From assembly GCF_040712315.1 (NCBI RefSeq), contig NC_134015.1, positions 23,127,614-23,191,613 of the forward strand: DNA of 64,000 nucleotides, in the 5' to 3' direction. The notes under the pieces were generated by a model. It saw only the letters and a list, made by a program, of their open reading frames with translations, did not search any database and was not told the DNA's origin. Of this stretch, positions 22,551-35,612 are shown piece after piece. Numbering within the stretch: position 1 is the stretch's first letter; each line of letters begins with the position of its first letter. The translations under genes were made by a program, and so were the position numbers. Source of the DNA: Castanea sativa. Lineage: Eukaryota > Streptophyta > Magnoliopsida > Fagales > Fagaceae.

Positions 22551-24222
22551 TGATCTACTTTGATTTGTCAGATTTTATATTTGATGATTACATACCAATT
22601 GGTGGAACTTCACTTTTCTACAGATTGTTTTCCCCCCTATTGGGTCTGTTGGCACTTGGCAGGAGAGATCTGAATCTGCAATATCAACATATCATATTTT
22701 AAAGATTTTGATAATCCCCATTTTTGGATAAAAAATTACCTTTAATTAAAACTAAAATATACAAGTATACCACACCTTTACAGTGGTTATAGACACAACG
22801 CCAAAAAACAGGATTTCAAGAACCTTAGCCAACTTTACTAACAACATAACAAGTAACAATGCAATGCATAAGGGAACATGGCTACAATATTAACAAATGC
22901 CCTCAGTCTATTACCAAAAAAAAAAAAAATGCCCTCAGTCAATCCATTTTTCTCCTGCATTTTCCACCTATAAATATTTTCTTATATTGAACACACTGGT
23001 ATCCCTACTATATTTATGATGTATAATTACACAAGTTTCGAGCTTAAAAATTCGTGTCTGCAGGAATTTGTTCTCCTCCATGCGTTGGAGGTTGATTCCA
23101 ATGTCATATTCGTTTAATGCATTTTTGAGGAATATATTCTCATCCAAATCTGTTGGGATAGTAGATTCAAATTTCACATTTATTTAATGTAGTTTTCAAT
23201 AAGAAGAACAAAGTTCTCACCATTCTAGCTAGCCTTGCACTTGCAAGTTGTAAATCTCCAGTCAATAAGACAAAGAGGAAGTCTCATTCTTTGCCCTCTA
23301 AAATTCTTGAGCAAATTCATTTGTTTGGGGAAAATTAAACCGAGGTTATTCGTCCAAAATTAAACAAAACACAACCAAATTGTTTTCTTTTTTACTTTCT
23401 TTTCATATATTTACAGGATACTTCAAATAAATTAGCCAAGCATAATAATCAACATAAACATGACAAATTTAAGTTGATTTAACAACAATCCACAAGCAAG
23501 ACATCAAATTTGTACACATTCAATAAGAAGAAAAAAGAAAAAAGAAAAAAAAAAGGAGGAGACCAAGTATAGTAAAAAACTATCCATAAGCTGTAAACTA
23601 TTTTTCTTCTCTCCGGCTAGACTATTGGATGGGGTGATTGTTGGATATATTTCAAAAACGATTTACTTTTGTGATTATGTAAACAAAAGCAACATACAAA
23701 TCTAATCATAAACAAGAACACAAATAGATTCAATGGGCAAAAGTAATAAATAAATTTTGTATATAAGAAGAAATCTAAATAACTCAATAGACTAGATACG
23801 TGAAGAATGAATGATGCAGAACTGATCAAGTATTGTGCTTGGCATAATCTTCTTAAAGTAGATTTAGATTTAATTAGTGGGGTGTAGAGACTCATGGATG
23901 TCTGGCTCACAAGATAAAATGATCGATAATATGTAAAAGAAGCACTGCAATCTACGTGCCTAGCGAATTGAACTATGCATTTTTCTCTCCCTTTGACTCT
24001 ATGCAAATGTATGCGCAAAAATATTTTCTTTGGAAAAGTTTCTCAGTAAAAATAAATTTTATGAATGAGGGATTATAAATATGTACGTTAGTGAAGAGAC
24101 ACGTTATTTAGGAAAATTTGTTTTCTTCATGAAAGTGATATATGGTAATGTTTCCACAAACACTAATATCCAACCACGGGATCCTACGAGAAGTTCTAAA
24201 CTTCTCTTTGAAGTTTAGGAAC
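22551..24222. other. Intergenic, no supported gene
   Basis: AT-rich sequence. A short phrase atgccctcagtc is repeated at about 22898 and 22931. A 133-residue minus-strand ORF at 23617-24018 has no recognisable domain and is considered chance. Confidence 0.5.
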
Positions 24223-24227
24223 CAAAT

Positions 24228-25152
24228 TGTTAGGGACAATTGATTTAATTGGTTAATCCTTTGATAAAACACACTTTACTTGTATTTGGGTAAATCTAGG
24301 ATGGTTTAAGACTTCAAAAAACATGTTGTTCAAATCAAGTGTTAAAGCCATGCAAATCTGTCCAAGAAACAAGTGAAGAAGTGTTGTTTATTAAAACTCG
24401 ACAAATGTCTTGACAGAAAGCCTATGTATCGAGATTAAATGTTGAAACTCGACAGAAGCTGTATCTATCGAGAATTACGAAATCAGACTTTTCAGATCTG
24501 ATTACATACATATCCAAGTGTATTTGTGTAGGGTTTCTTTTCTCACAACCCTAGACATATATAAGGATTATTTTAAAGGCCGTTGCACAAGGAATTAGAG
24601 AATCCTTATATGCACTGTGTGACTGAAGATAGAAATTGCTCTAGTTCATCATTCTCTTTGTAGAAGTTGCTGCGTCTTTGTGCCAAGGGTTTTGTGACCA
24701 AGGAGTTTTTTGATTTTCATGTTGATGAACTGAAGAACTTTGCAGTCAATATCTTCCTCAAGTTGGTGTGTTAGTCACGTACTAGGATTTGTGCATCATT
24801 GGTTAGTCACGTACTAGGATTCATGCATTAAACGGAGAGATTACCGCTACAATACAAGTCTAATTGGGTATTGGGGTAAAGGTTCACCTGTAGATTGGTA
24901 TTAGGTAGTGAGATTCATTTTACTTGTAATCACTTGTGATTGATAATAGTGGATTCTCGGGAGTAGTGATCTTAAATTCACCCGGTGGGGTTTTGCATTA
25001 GAGGTTTTTCCCATTCGTAAACAAATCACATTTTCAAGTTTATTACTGCATTTATTTTAATTGGTGATTTCTTTGTACTACCATGCTATTGTATGTTAAA
25101 TTGACTTAATTAATTAATTTGCCAAAGGGGACAATACATTTTTGGCATATTA
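24228..25152 (+). repeat. 5' LTR of the Copia element
   Basis: Starts TGTTAGGGAC and aligns throughout with 31917-32861. The last bases read TATTA where the 3' LTR has TATCA, so the terminal CA was lost by C-to-T. It contains repeated ctcgacag...tatcgag motifs. Confidence 0.88.
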
Positions 25153-25154
25153 AG

Positions 25155-25171
25155 TGGTATCAGAGCAGACA
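25155..25171 (+). other. Primer binding site, initiator Met tRNA
   Basis: TGGTATCAGAGCAGACA, two bases after the LTR, is the classical plant Copia primer site complementary to the 3' end of initiator methionine tRNA. Confidence 0.88.
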
Positions 25172-25223
25172 CACTCTAATTATGGTTAATATTTGTTGTG
25201 TGATCCATTGACTCTTGTTTGTC

Positions 25224-26950
25224 ATGGATAGAGGATAATCTCTTATTATACCTCATTTATTTGATGGCACTAACTATGCATACTGGAAAGTACGCATAAG
25301 AGTTTTCTTGCAGTTTTTAGATGAAAATGTGTGGCAAGCTGTGGAGATTGGCTGGACTAAACCAAAGGAAGTGCCGGCTGATTGGGATGATGCAAAGATC
25401 AAAGCGGCAAATTTCAACAGTAGAGCATTGAATGACATTTTCAATGCGGTCACTAATGAGGAATTCAAGAAGATATCCTCTACTGATACTGTGAAGGAAG
25501 CATGGATCATCCTTCAGACAACCTATGAAAGGACTAAGGCTGTCAAGAATTCAAAGCTCCAAAGACTCACTACTAGCTTTGAGGAGATAAAGATGGAGAA
25601 GGATGAGTCATTTGATGAGTTCTATGCCAAACTCAGGGACATAGTTAACTCATTGGGAAAACTATTCTTGAACCCAAGGTTGTCAGATCACTCCTTGAGA
25701 GATTTCATGCTAAGATTACAACAATTAAAGAGAAGGATATTGACTCTATTCCTTTGTCGGAGCTGATTGGCAACTTGCAAACCTATGAATTGGGTTTGAC
25801 TAGACTTGGGAAAGGAAGCAAAAGCAAGAGTATGACACTAGAGGCCAAGAGCAATGTGACAGATGAGTCTTCAGATGAAGAAGATTCCAAGATGAAGTCC
25901 TACATCACATGGCAATTTAAGAAGTTCATAAAAAATGTCAATGTTAAAGGCTTTGATAGGGACCATAAGCAATCTAGCTCCTCTCAATTCAAGAGTCAAG
26001 ATAGAGGGAAAAAGGATTGTAAGGATGACGGTCAATACACTATTCCCTCAGGATCAAAGTGTTTCGAATATCAAAGTTTTGGACACATGAAACAATAATG
26101 TCCAAAATATCTCAAGACGATTGGGGAAAAGCAAGGCTCATGCTGCTACCTTGAGTGACACCAAACCTGATACTGAGTTAAATGATAGTGATGATGAGGG
26201 AATCTTGAGTGCTTTCACTGCTATAGTTGATCCTACTAAGGAGAGTACAGAAACTGTAGATGAAGAAGAGGACTTGGTGGATTCAAAGTTTGAGAAAGTG
26301 GATGATCAAGATGACATCCATACAGCCTATGCAAAATTTTACAAGGTTTCGGAGAAACATGAGAAACTGTATAGGTTGGCCACTAAGAAGCTAAGTGATG
26401 TGGAATTACATCGGGAGGAGCTCTTAACAAAAGTTGATGAAGCAAATCAAACCATTGGATCTCTGCAGTTTGAGAACAACTTTCTTGCTGAAAGGACAAA
26501 GAAACTTGAAGTGGAGCTGTTTTAGGTCAGAGCTCAATTGGAGAGGACTTCTAGTGCAAAGCTCGATGAGATGCTGAGTTCTCAAAAAGTTTCTTATGAC
26601 AAAACCGGTTTGAGTATGATTTCTCTTCTCCGAATATTGCCTCATTTAGTACAACTGTGTTTATCTCACCTGCTAATACTGTTATTTCTAAGAACAATGA
26701 ACTTAATACTGAAATAACTAGTGAGAACTTAGACAATGACAAATCTATTCTAGGAGTACCCCTTAAGGTTGAAAAGAAAGAGACTAGAAACCCTAGGACA
26801 AAAAGGGATAACAACAAAAAGTCTTAACAAAAGAAGCGGCATTTCTGTCATCACTGCGAAGCTTTAGGGTATACACGTCCAAATTGCTATAAGTGGTTAG
26901 CCACTCAACAAAGCAATAGTATGCTCTTGTCCAGAAACCAGAATTAGTTT
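25224..26950 (+). pseudogene. Copia gag, multiply broken
   Basis: The frame starts at ATG 25224 with a stop at codon 5, then reads a Copia gag (FDGTNYAYWKVRIRVFLQ, then EAWIILQTTYERT). A frameshift near 25660-25760 moves it to the next frame (LSELIGNLQTYELGL). The zinc knuckle is damaged: Tyr stands for the second Cys, and a TAA follows KQ at about 26096. An acidic and then coiled-coil segment follows (26121-26525). A second damaged knuckle, CHHCEALGYTRPNC, lies near 26845. Text typical of the gag end (LNGFNSSPS) stops at about 27110, where microsatellite DNA takes over. Gag would form cytoplasmic particles; this copy cannot. Confidence 0.85.
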
Positions 26951-27111
26951 ACATCATTTTTTGCTCTTCTTGGAGATCTTTTCAAGGCCCTCATGTTCTT
27001 TTTGAACTTAAACGGTTTCAATTCTTCCCCCTCTCTTCTGAAACAAAGGTTCAATTCAAGGAAAGGTTCTTCCAAGGTGTGGAAGGAAAAAGGCTCAAAG
27101 CGATTTAGTCA

Positions 27112-27118
<7 letters not shown>

Positions 27119-27201
<83 letters not shown>
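27119..27201. repeat. (CT)n(AT)n compound microsatellite
   Basis: About 22 CT units followed by about 20 AT units, at the place where the Copia pol region should begin. It creates a false Ser/Leu/Tyr/Ile repeat ORF. Confidence 0.97.
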
Positions 27202-27206
<5 letters not shown>

Positions 27207-27808
27207 TTGCATTACTTGTGTGTTTTTCTTTCTTGTTTTGAGTCAGTCTAGTTTTATGCCTTGTTTGTTTCTTTATGTTTCTATTAGGTTGTTTTCAGTT
27301 TTGTTTTGTTTGTTTTTTTTATAAAAATAAAAATTGAAAAAATCAGAAAAATACAAAAACAATGTATGCTTTGTGTATATTGGTACTTGTATACCTTGGA
27401 TGACCATTGAAACACAGTTTTCTAAAATTTGTATCTCTTGTAACTTAGATGCGCATCTCAATGCACAACTAAGCAAGTGAGCTTTGTGGCTCGTGTTTGT
27501 GATGAGTACAATTAAACAATCTCTTATTCTTAACACTCATATCACTCTTTTTGAAGGGAAGAACTAGAAAATCATAAGAAAAAGGTATAAATAACCATCT
27601 CACCAGTAAAACCCGCCAATCATGTATAACGTCTGTATGCTTTGGCATAGAAAAATTATGATGTTTTGGCTTATATAGTTGGGTATTTCTTTTCTCTCTT
27701 ATATGCCTATGCATGATATGTTCAAAAAGAAAATATGTAAAGAAAAATAAAAGCAAAAAGAATCAAAATGCTTTTAAATATGGTTGCAAGCGTGTTTCTA
27801 GAAGATGT

Positions 27809-28440
27809 GGGAGTTATAGGATGTACCTCGAAGGTGACAGTCCCCATCAAGCAGTTATGATTGTGTGTGAGTGTATTTGATTTTCTCATATCTCAAATTG
27901 TCATAATATGAGACATTTATGCACTCTTGCTATGTTTTTCACATGCAACATGCAAATTCTTTGCTAATTTTGATACATGTGTAGGTACAATATGATTTGG
28001 CTATCACAAGTAATACATGTGTTAATATATGCTCACTAAATTATCTTAACTTGTTTTTGAAATATAAAATTGGTTAGACTTTTTTTGTGTGTGTGTGTGT
28101 GGATCTCTAAATGGTTCGCATATATGTTGAGAGATGCTTTGAGAGCTTAATATGTTGATTGGGAGTTATAGGATGCACCTCGAAGGTGACAGTCCCCATT
28201 AAGCAGTTATGATTATGTGTGAGTGTATTTGATTTTCTCATATCTCAAATCGTCATAATATGAGACACTTATGCACTCTTGCTATGTTTTTCATACACAA
28301 CATGCAAATTCTTTGCTACTTTTGATACATGTGTAGGTACAATATGATTTGGCCATCACAAGTAATACATGTGTTAATATATGCTCACTAAATTATCAGA
28401 ACTTGTTTTTGAAATATAAAATTGGTTAGACTTGTTTTGT

Positions 28441-28491
<51 letters not shown>

Positions 28492-29281
28492 GATCTTTAA
28501 ATGCTTTGCATATATGTCGAGAGATGCTTTGAGAGCTTAATATGTTGATTGGGAGTTATAGGATGTACCTCGAAGGTGACAGTCCCCATCAAGCAGTTAT
28601 GGTTGTGTGTGAGTGTATTTAATTTTCTCATATCTCAAATCGTCATAATGTGAGACACTTATGCACTCTTGTTATGTTTTTCACACACAACATGCAAATT
28701 CTTTGCTACTTTTGATACATGTGTAGATACAATATGATTTGACCATCACAAGTAATACATATGTTAATATATGCTCACTAAATTATCTTAACTTGTTTTT
28801 GAAATATAAAATTAGTTAGACTTGTTTTGTGTGTGTGTGTGTGTGTGTGTGTGTTTGGATCTCTAAATGCTTTGCATATATGTTTAGAGATGCTTTGAGA
28901 GCTTAATATGTTGATTGGGAGTTATAGGATGAACCTCAAAGGTGACAGTCCCCATCAAGTAGTTATGATTGTGTGTGAGTGTATTTGATTTTCTCATATC
29001 TCAAATCGTCATAATATGAGACACTTATGCACTCTTGCTATGTTTTTCACACACAACATGCAAATTTTTTGCTACTTTTGATACATGTGTAGGTAAAATA
29101 TGATTTGGCCATCACAAGTAATACATGTGTTAATATATGCTCATTAAACTATCTTAACTTGTTTTTGAAATATAAAATTGGTTAGACTTGTTTTGTGTGT
29201 GTGTGTGTGTGTGTGTGTTTGGATCTCTAAATGCTTTGCATATATGTTGAGAGATGCTTTGAGAGCTTAATATGTTGATTA
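27809..29281 (+). repeat. Four tandem copies of a 350-390 bp unit in the Copia element
   Basis: Units begin gggagttataggatg at about 27809, 28155, 28552 and 28918. Each ends agcttaatatgttgatt. Much of the length difference comes from a (GT)n run near the end of each unit (about 8 units in copy 1, over 20 in copy 2). The unit has no ORF. Confidence 0.9.
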
Positions 29282-30189
29282 GATCTTATGTTTGAGTTGC
29301 TTGCTTGTTGCATTCATCTTTATGTGTTTTTCCTTTCTTTGAAAAACTCATTTTCTCAAGCTCAACAGCTTCTTGACAGATTCCACTTCTATCGAGCGTT
29401 TCTTTCTCTTGTCTCGACAGATCTTATCGCATTCTCAATTCATCGAGATTTCTAGATTTCTTCTAGATAGAATCTCGACAGATTATTTGACCCATCGAGC
29501 CAATTTTCTAAGCTCTTTGTTTGGCTGATATATTCTCGACAGCTTCTCGATCCATCGAAGCATTCTTGACGTCGACAAATCCTCGACAGCACCTAGACAG
29601 ATTACTTCTGTCAAGATTTAGTGCTCGACAGATCTCAATAGATACTTCGATCCATAAAGCTGCAATTTCCTTATATATCTGAGGCACAAATCATATTTCA
29701 TTTTTTTCTTCTCTTTCCCGATAGAAAATCTTTTCCCTCTCCCAAACATTCTCTCCCTTACTCAAATCTTCACTCCCTTCAAGATTTTGGCCTAGATCAA
29801 GCTTATTTCTTGTGGTATGTGCTCTTAATCTCTTCTTTACATGCATTTTATGCATTTAGACCTAGGTTTTAGGGTTTTTCAAAACTTTTTGGGGTTTCTG
29901 AGTTTCTCGTGAAATTTTTGGGTTAGGGTTTAAGAATTTGATGTTAAATGATCATGTATTGCATTCTCATTGCATTATAACCATGATTCGTGCATTTTAG
30001 ATGTGTGCTTGATTAAATGTGGATTGTTTTCTGGTAAGTTTGGATTGGGTTTTGCCCATGATGCATTTATTTTGCATGTCACATGTCCATGCATATTTCA
30101 TGCATACGTACCTTTTCTATCCTTTCTATGTCTATGTTGTGATGTGTTTCTGTTCTTTCTCTCTCTCTCTCTCTCAGATAGACTACATC
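29282..30189 (+). other. Copia internal non-coding region
   Basis: From 29340 to 29690 the motif ctcgacagat...atcgag occurs many times with variation. The same motif is found in the LTRs. A (TC)n run lies at about 30156-30177, just before the accessory ORF. Confidence 0.6.
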
Positions 30190-31400
30190 ATGACACCCAA
30201 ACGCAAATCTACTTTGGCTCAGAACCCTCTTTGAGGTTCTGGGTCATCATCTTCTTCCGATCCTCTTCCCCCTCTTCACGTTCGGTTCTGTGATGAGAAG
30301 GCTCATGAGGACTTCTCGAAGAACTTTTAGCGACGTGGAGTTCGTTTGGAATGCCAAGTCATTCTGTTGGATTTTGCCGACACTCCTCTCCTCGCTGTCA
30401 TTTGGACTCGGGGCTAGGCTTTTCTATGTGAGAAACCCTTGAGATGTCCCACCGTGTTTATACAGGTGTTCTACTCCAACATACATGGTATCGGTACCTC
30501 TGTACCTCGTTTTGCCACAACATTCCAAGGTATACATATTGTAGTTACCCCGGATCTTATATTCGAGGTTCTACATGTCCCACGGGTAGCGCATCCTGAC
30601 TACCTTAGCTGAGAGCGTTTTAGGACTGTGTCTAGAGACGAGCTTCTGTCTCACTTTTGTGAGACACCTTCTATATGGGGTGGGAAGCAAAACACCCCAA
30701 GCACAGACTTTGCAAAAGGTCCGCGCTTCCTTAACTTGGTGATGACATTCACTTTTACTCCACTTTCTCACTATAACTCTATCACAGAGCCTCGTGCTTG
30801 TTTTCTTTTGTCTCTCTTAGAGGACCTCTCTATAGACTTTTCCTCTCACTTCATTACTTCTGTCCTCGATGCTATTAGGATACGTCTACAAGTGATAAGC
30901 TCATCTTTCCTTAGGCTATCACGTATATCCTCTGACATTTCTTCGTCGAGATTCTTGATTCCCCTCACCTCTTCTCCATTATGGGTGCTATTGATGTCGG
31001 TTCTGTTCGATGGAGTGAGGCTCAGCTTCAGTTGAAGTAGCCACGTGATGACTCTCGATCCTGCAGCTTTTCCTATTCCTTCCACCTCTGCTCCTTCTTC
31101 CTCGTCTGGTGATGTGACCCTGGAGGCCATCATGGCGCAGCTTTAGCACATGGATGCTTGCCTTGACACTCTCATTGATGAGTTGTGTCAGGTGACCACC
31201 TGTGACGTTCGTATAGCACGTTGACAGGCTCGCCTTGGTGGTTTCACTACTTCTCCATTTCCTTCTCCAAAGGCTTCGGCAGATGAGGATAGTGACGATG
31301 GTGCTATGATGATGAGGATGCTAACTCTTCTAATGATGATGAGATGACGACCTCTCAGTGACTTACCTTTTGTCATTCGTGACAAAAAGGGGGAGTAATT
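30190..31400 (+). pseudogene. Copia extra ORF, plant-transposon-protein type, broken
   Basis: ATG 30190 opens a basic N-terminus. Reading on through several stops and shifts gives text like the extra ORF of SIRE-like elements (FIQVFYSNIHGIGTSV, GIHIVVTPDLIFEVLHVPRV). A 135-residue open piece remains at 30628-31035. Its end is Ser/Asp-rich. The function of this ORF family is unknown. It is in the sense orientation, unlike the accessory genes of the Gypsy elements in this window. Confidence 0.6.
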
Positions 31401-31902
31401 TTGGGATGAAAGTAGTCTTGTACTTAGGGGGAGAGTTAGTATAGGACATTTTTGTTAGGGGGAGTGTTTATACATTTTAAGGGATGCAGTGAGGTTTACA
31501 TGTATCTTTTCTTATATTTTTACATTAGCCTCTTGTATATTGGTCTTGTGACCATTTATTGACATACATTGTACTTATCTTTTTACATATATATGATGAT
31601 GTATGTTGTTCTTCACCTATCTCTCCATGTGCTGTTTTTTTTTTTCTATCTTTATACACGTTTCTTTATGCATGCAATCTTTATTTTTTGCTTCACATAT
31701 GATGCCTTGATGAGTTTTGTTTAAGTGTTTTAGAAAGACAGGTTGTGAAAATCTATCATGCCATGAACTCTCTTCTTGCAAAGTCTTCCAAGAGTTTATG
31801 TTAGGGTTAGATTTATTTTGTAATACAACAAATGGTTATGAGTAAAGTGTTTTAAGACTTCTCTCATGATTATTTGTTTTGTTATGGTTTTGTCACGGAT
31901 TG

Positions 31903-31916
31903 CCAAAGGGAGAGAT
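31903..31916 (+). other. Polypurine tract of the Copia element
   Basis: caaagggagagatt directly before the 3' LTR. Confidence 0.65.
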
Positions 31917-32861
31917 TGTTAGGGACATTATTGATGTAATTGGCTAATTCTTTCACAAAACGCACTTGTAATTGAGTAGATCTTGGATGATTTAATATTT
32001 TAAGAAATATGTTGTTCAAGTAAAGTGTTAAAGCCATGCAAATTTGTCCAAGAAACAAGTGAAGAAGTACTGTTCATTAAAGCTCGACAAATGTCTCGAC
32101 AGAAGCCTATCTATCGAGATTAAATGTTGAAGCTCGACAGAAGCTGTATCTATCGAGAATTACGAAATCATACTTTTCAGATCTGATTTTTCGCATATCC
32201 AAGTGTATTTGTGTAGGCTTTCTTTTCTCATAACCCTAGATATATAAAAGAGTTATTTTAAAGGGCGTCGCACAAGGAATTAGAGAATCCCTACATGCAT
32301 TGTGTGACCGGAGACAAAAATTGCTCTAGTTGATCATTCTTTTTGTAGAAGCTACTGCGTCTTTGCACCAAGGGTTTTGTGATCAAGGAGCTTCTTGATC
32401 TTCATGCTAATGAACTAAAGAACTTTGCAGCCAACATTTTCCTCAAGTTAGTGTGTTAGTCATGTACTGGGATCCGTGCATCATTGGCTAGTCATATACT
32501 AGGATTCATGCATTGAACGGAGAGATTGCTTCTACAATACAAGTCCAATTGGGTAGTGGAGTAAGGGTTCAACTGTAGGTTGGTATTAAGTACTGAGATT
32601 CATTTTACTTATAATCGCTTGTGATTGATAATAGTGGATTCTTGAGAGTGGTAACCTTAAATTCACCTGGTGGGGTTTTGCCTCGAAGGTTTTCCCCGTT
32701 CGTAAACAAATCACTATGTTAAATTTATTTTATGCTACATTTAGTTTAATTGGTGATTTTTTTGTGCTACCACGCTATTGTATGTTAAATTGACTTAATT
32801 AATTAACTTGGATTATTAATTAATTAATTTGCCAAAGGGGTCAATACATTTTGACCTATCA
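31917..32861 (+). repeat. 3' LTR of the Copia element
   Basis: 945 bp, TGTTAGGGAC...CCTATCA, followed by the target duplication CAAAT. Confidence 0.9.
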
Positions 32862-32866
32862 CAAAT

Positions 32867-33596
32867 AAAATTGAAAACCTTTTATTTAGTTTCAAAGAAA
32901 GAGAGCAAGCTAGCAAATCTTGTCAAAGGAGTCATAGCAAATTGACAAATACCACATAAATAATTACCAAGATCAAAATAACAAAAGTAATTTGTTTATG
33001 AAATATAATCAACTGTGAATGCCACTATTAATATGCTTATCCCTAAAAGTCTCATTTGGTTGGGGTGATTATTGAGATGATGGAAAATGTGAAGACAATG
33101 ATGTTTATGGTTGTTTTATTGAGAGGGGAAATGGGAGAGAAAACACATAGGCCCCCCAAAATACAATGACGCAAAATTATTTGGACGCAAGTGTCCTTCA
33201 TAAATGCAACGTTACAAATTTTTTTTTTCTTCCTCTCACGTGCTGCTTTTTATTATTATTAATAATTCTGCATAATTGTTTTAATAAGAGAATATGATTT
33301 AATTTAAAATAAACTACCTTTTCCTTCCTTTTACTTTGTCCTCACTTGATCAATCGTTTTTATCCCCACATTTTCCATCCGCCAACCAAGAGAAGCCAAA
33401 GATCTCTATCCCCTCCACCATGATATATGCATTACCAACTTGTTGGCTAATATACTTAAATGGTTACTGGACCAATTAATCAATCTTGCCGAGAAAGCTT
33501 TCATACATGCTAGGTGCATTGCCAAAAATTTCTTACTTTCTCAAGAAATGGTCATGAACTGTCAAAAATACAGGCGCTCCTAGGTGTACAATCAAG
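32867..33596. other. Intergenic, no gene seen
   Basis: AT-rich unique-looking sequence with no supported ORF, RNA gene or repeat boundary. Confidence 0.5.
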
Positions 33597-33604
33597 GTAG
33601 GCCT

Positions 33605-34079
33605 TAGGGGTGTCCATACCCGACCAGAGCCTTACAAACTGATAGAACCACTTGACATTGACCCGTAGCCCTCATCCGAGGCTCTAGTTGGTTGGCTGAG
33701 TCTCTGCCTCCAAGAATCAACACAGGTGGGTCGAGTGGTGGGTTTTCCTCTCCAAAACCTGAGCCACTCAACCCAACCGATGATATACATGAACTCCAAG
33801 AAGATCAAGGTTTAATCTAGGGAGATCTGGCAGGATTGAGCTAGATTTGGCCAAATCCCAGCCAATTTCGGTGACTTTTTGCCAAAATTTGACGAGTTTT
33901 AGTACAATTTGGCAATCTCCACCACCAACTGAATCGACTAACATTCACTCGAGCCTAAAACCAACTTTACTCGTTGATGTTGGCTATCAGTTTTGGATCC
34001 CTCCACCTTCCACACGATGCGAGTGGGTCGAGTCTAGGTTGAGCTAAAATCAAACCACCCCGACTTGTGGACAGGCCTA
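33605..34079. mobile_element. hAT-like non-autonomous element
   Basis: 475 bp. Ends TAGGGGTGTCCA and TGGACAGGCCTA match at 10 of 12 as inverted repeats. They are flanked by GTAGGCCT and GTAGATCT (33597-33604 and 34080-34087), an 8-bp target duplication with two differences, which is the hAT length. The interior has gggtcgag and ccactcaaccc phrases and no transposase. Confidence 0.62.
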
Positions 34080-34796
34080 GTAGATCTTATATATGATGTT
34101 TATGACTTAGTTTTCCCTATTGGGCTATGTCATTTCAAGGTAAGTGACTCTTTTATGATGAATGAAAATTTACTTCAAGAGATTGATTTGGAGTTTCTGC
34201 AAAGTGGAACCATGACATACTAGTATGAGGTGGTTCACAAACTAAATATAATCAAATTTTTATGAATTTTTATTGTTGTATTAATTTTATTGAAATTTGA
34301 AAGGACATGTAATGCAAAAATTACACCTAATTATTATTTGATTTGGCCCATAGCTGAAAGCCCAATCCCAGAATTGCATTATGAATTACCTTGTCAATCA
34401 TTCTCTTTTTAGGGGGGAAAAGTAAAATTAGTTTCCCTTCCGACCAAAAAAAAAAAAAAAAAAATTCATCTAAGTGATTTTGCCTTTTCAATTTCATGTA
34501 ATTTTTTATATATAAATAGGAACATAATAAAATTTCATTTTTTTCCCTTTTGAAATTAATCAAAAGTTGACACATAAGCAGAGTATGGATTTGGGTGTTG
34601 AAATGGGATGTGTCTCTACCTTTACTTTATGGTGGCATTTGATATAGGGGAATCCACATTATCCCCGATATCTAGATTTTTGGGAATATGATTCTTGGCA
34701 ATCTAGATGTTTGGGAGTGTAACTATTTTTATGTTTGGTTTAATTTGAAATCTAATAAAAATTTAAAAAAAAAAATATGAGAGATGCTTGTAATTG

Positions 34797-35522
34797 GTGT
34801 TTTTCTAAAAAGCTTATAAGAATCATTCATTTTTCAATTTTCTTATTTAATACAACATCAAGTCTCTTTTTAAAAAAAAAATTATTTTTCAATCTTTATC
34901 CAAATAAATTATGAGAAACAAATTATAAACTATAATTATGGAAATGTTTTAAAAAAAAATATAGTATAATATTTCATAAATGACATGCATAATACAAAAA
35001 TAATTATTTAAATCGTCAATTTATAATAATAATTATTTTTATTTTAGTTAGTTAAGGGTAAGGAGAATGGGTAAAATTGTCAGTTTTTACAAGAAGTAAC
35101 ATTTTTTTTTTTTTTGAGATAGATAAAATTTTACTCCATATGTGTGTGAAGCTCACTCTTGGTGTTTTTTCTAAAAAGCTTATAAGAATCATTCATTTTT
35201 CAATTTTCTTATTTAATACAACATCAGGTCTCTTTTTTTAAAAAAATTATTTTTCAATCTTCGTCCAAATAAATTATGAGAAACAAATTATAAACTATAA
35301 TTAGGGAAATATTTTTTTTTAAGAATATAGTATAATATTTTATAAATGACATGCATAATACAAAAATAATTATTTAAATCGTCAATTTATAATAATAATT
35401 ATTTTTATTTTAGTTAGTTAAGGGTAAGGAGAATGGGTAAAATTGTCAGTTTTTACAAGAAGTAACTTTTTTTTTTTTTTTTTTGAGATAGATAAAATTT
35501 TACTCTATATGTGTGTGAAGCT
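34797..35522. repeat. 366-bp tandem duplication
   Basis: The phrase ttttctaaaaagcttataag starts at 34801 and again at 35167. The copies agree closely, including gtaaaattgtcagtttttac, to about 35152 and 35522. The second copy runs on into a SINE-like segment. Confidence 0.88.
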
Positions 35523-35612
35523 CCTTTCCAAAGACTTGAACTCCGGTTTTTGCTCCTTACACCCCACAAGTATAAGAGTGACCAAGGCAATAAAGGTATG
35601 CAGTGGTACAAT
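35480..35612 (-). mobile_element. SINE-like segment
   Basis: Read on the minus strand it has a B-box-like agttcaagtct and ends in a pol-A/T-rich tail (the T-run at about 35467-35483). It matches 41690-41845. Both look like tRNA-derived SINEs, but A boxes are weak. Confidence 0.45.

Larger units (their letters stand above)
24228..32861 (+). mobile_element. Ty1/Copia LTR retrotransposon lacking pol
   Basis: An 8634-bp element flanked by CAAAT (24223-24227, 32862-32866). It has LTRs of 925 and 945 bp, an initiator-Met primer site, broken gag, no protease, integrase, RT or RNase H, a fourfold internal repeat, a broken plus-strand extra ORF and a polypurine tract. The gag text and the extra ORF suggest the SIRE/Maximus-like group, which often has an additional ORF after pol. 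It is non-autonomous and dead. Confidence 0.9.

Noticed and set aside
23617..24018. 133-residue minus-strand ORF between SCPL A and the Copia element
   Set aside because: No recognised motif, AT-driven composition, and no support from the duplicated copy.
26993..27241. ORF with long Ser-Leu and Tyr-Ile repeats
   Set aside because: Direct translation of the (CT)n(AT)n microsatellite.
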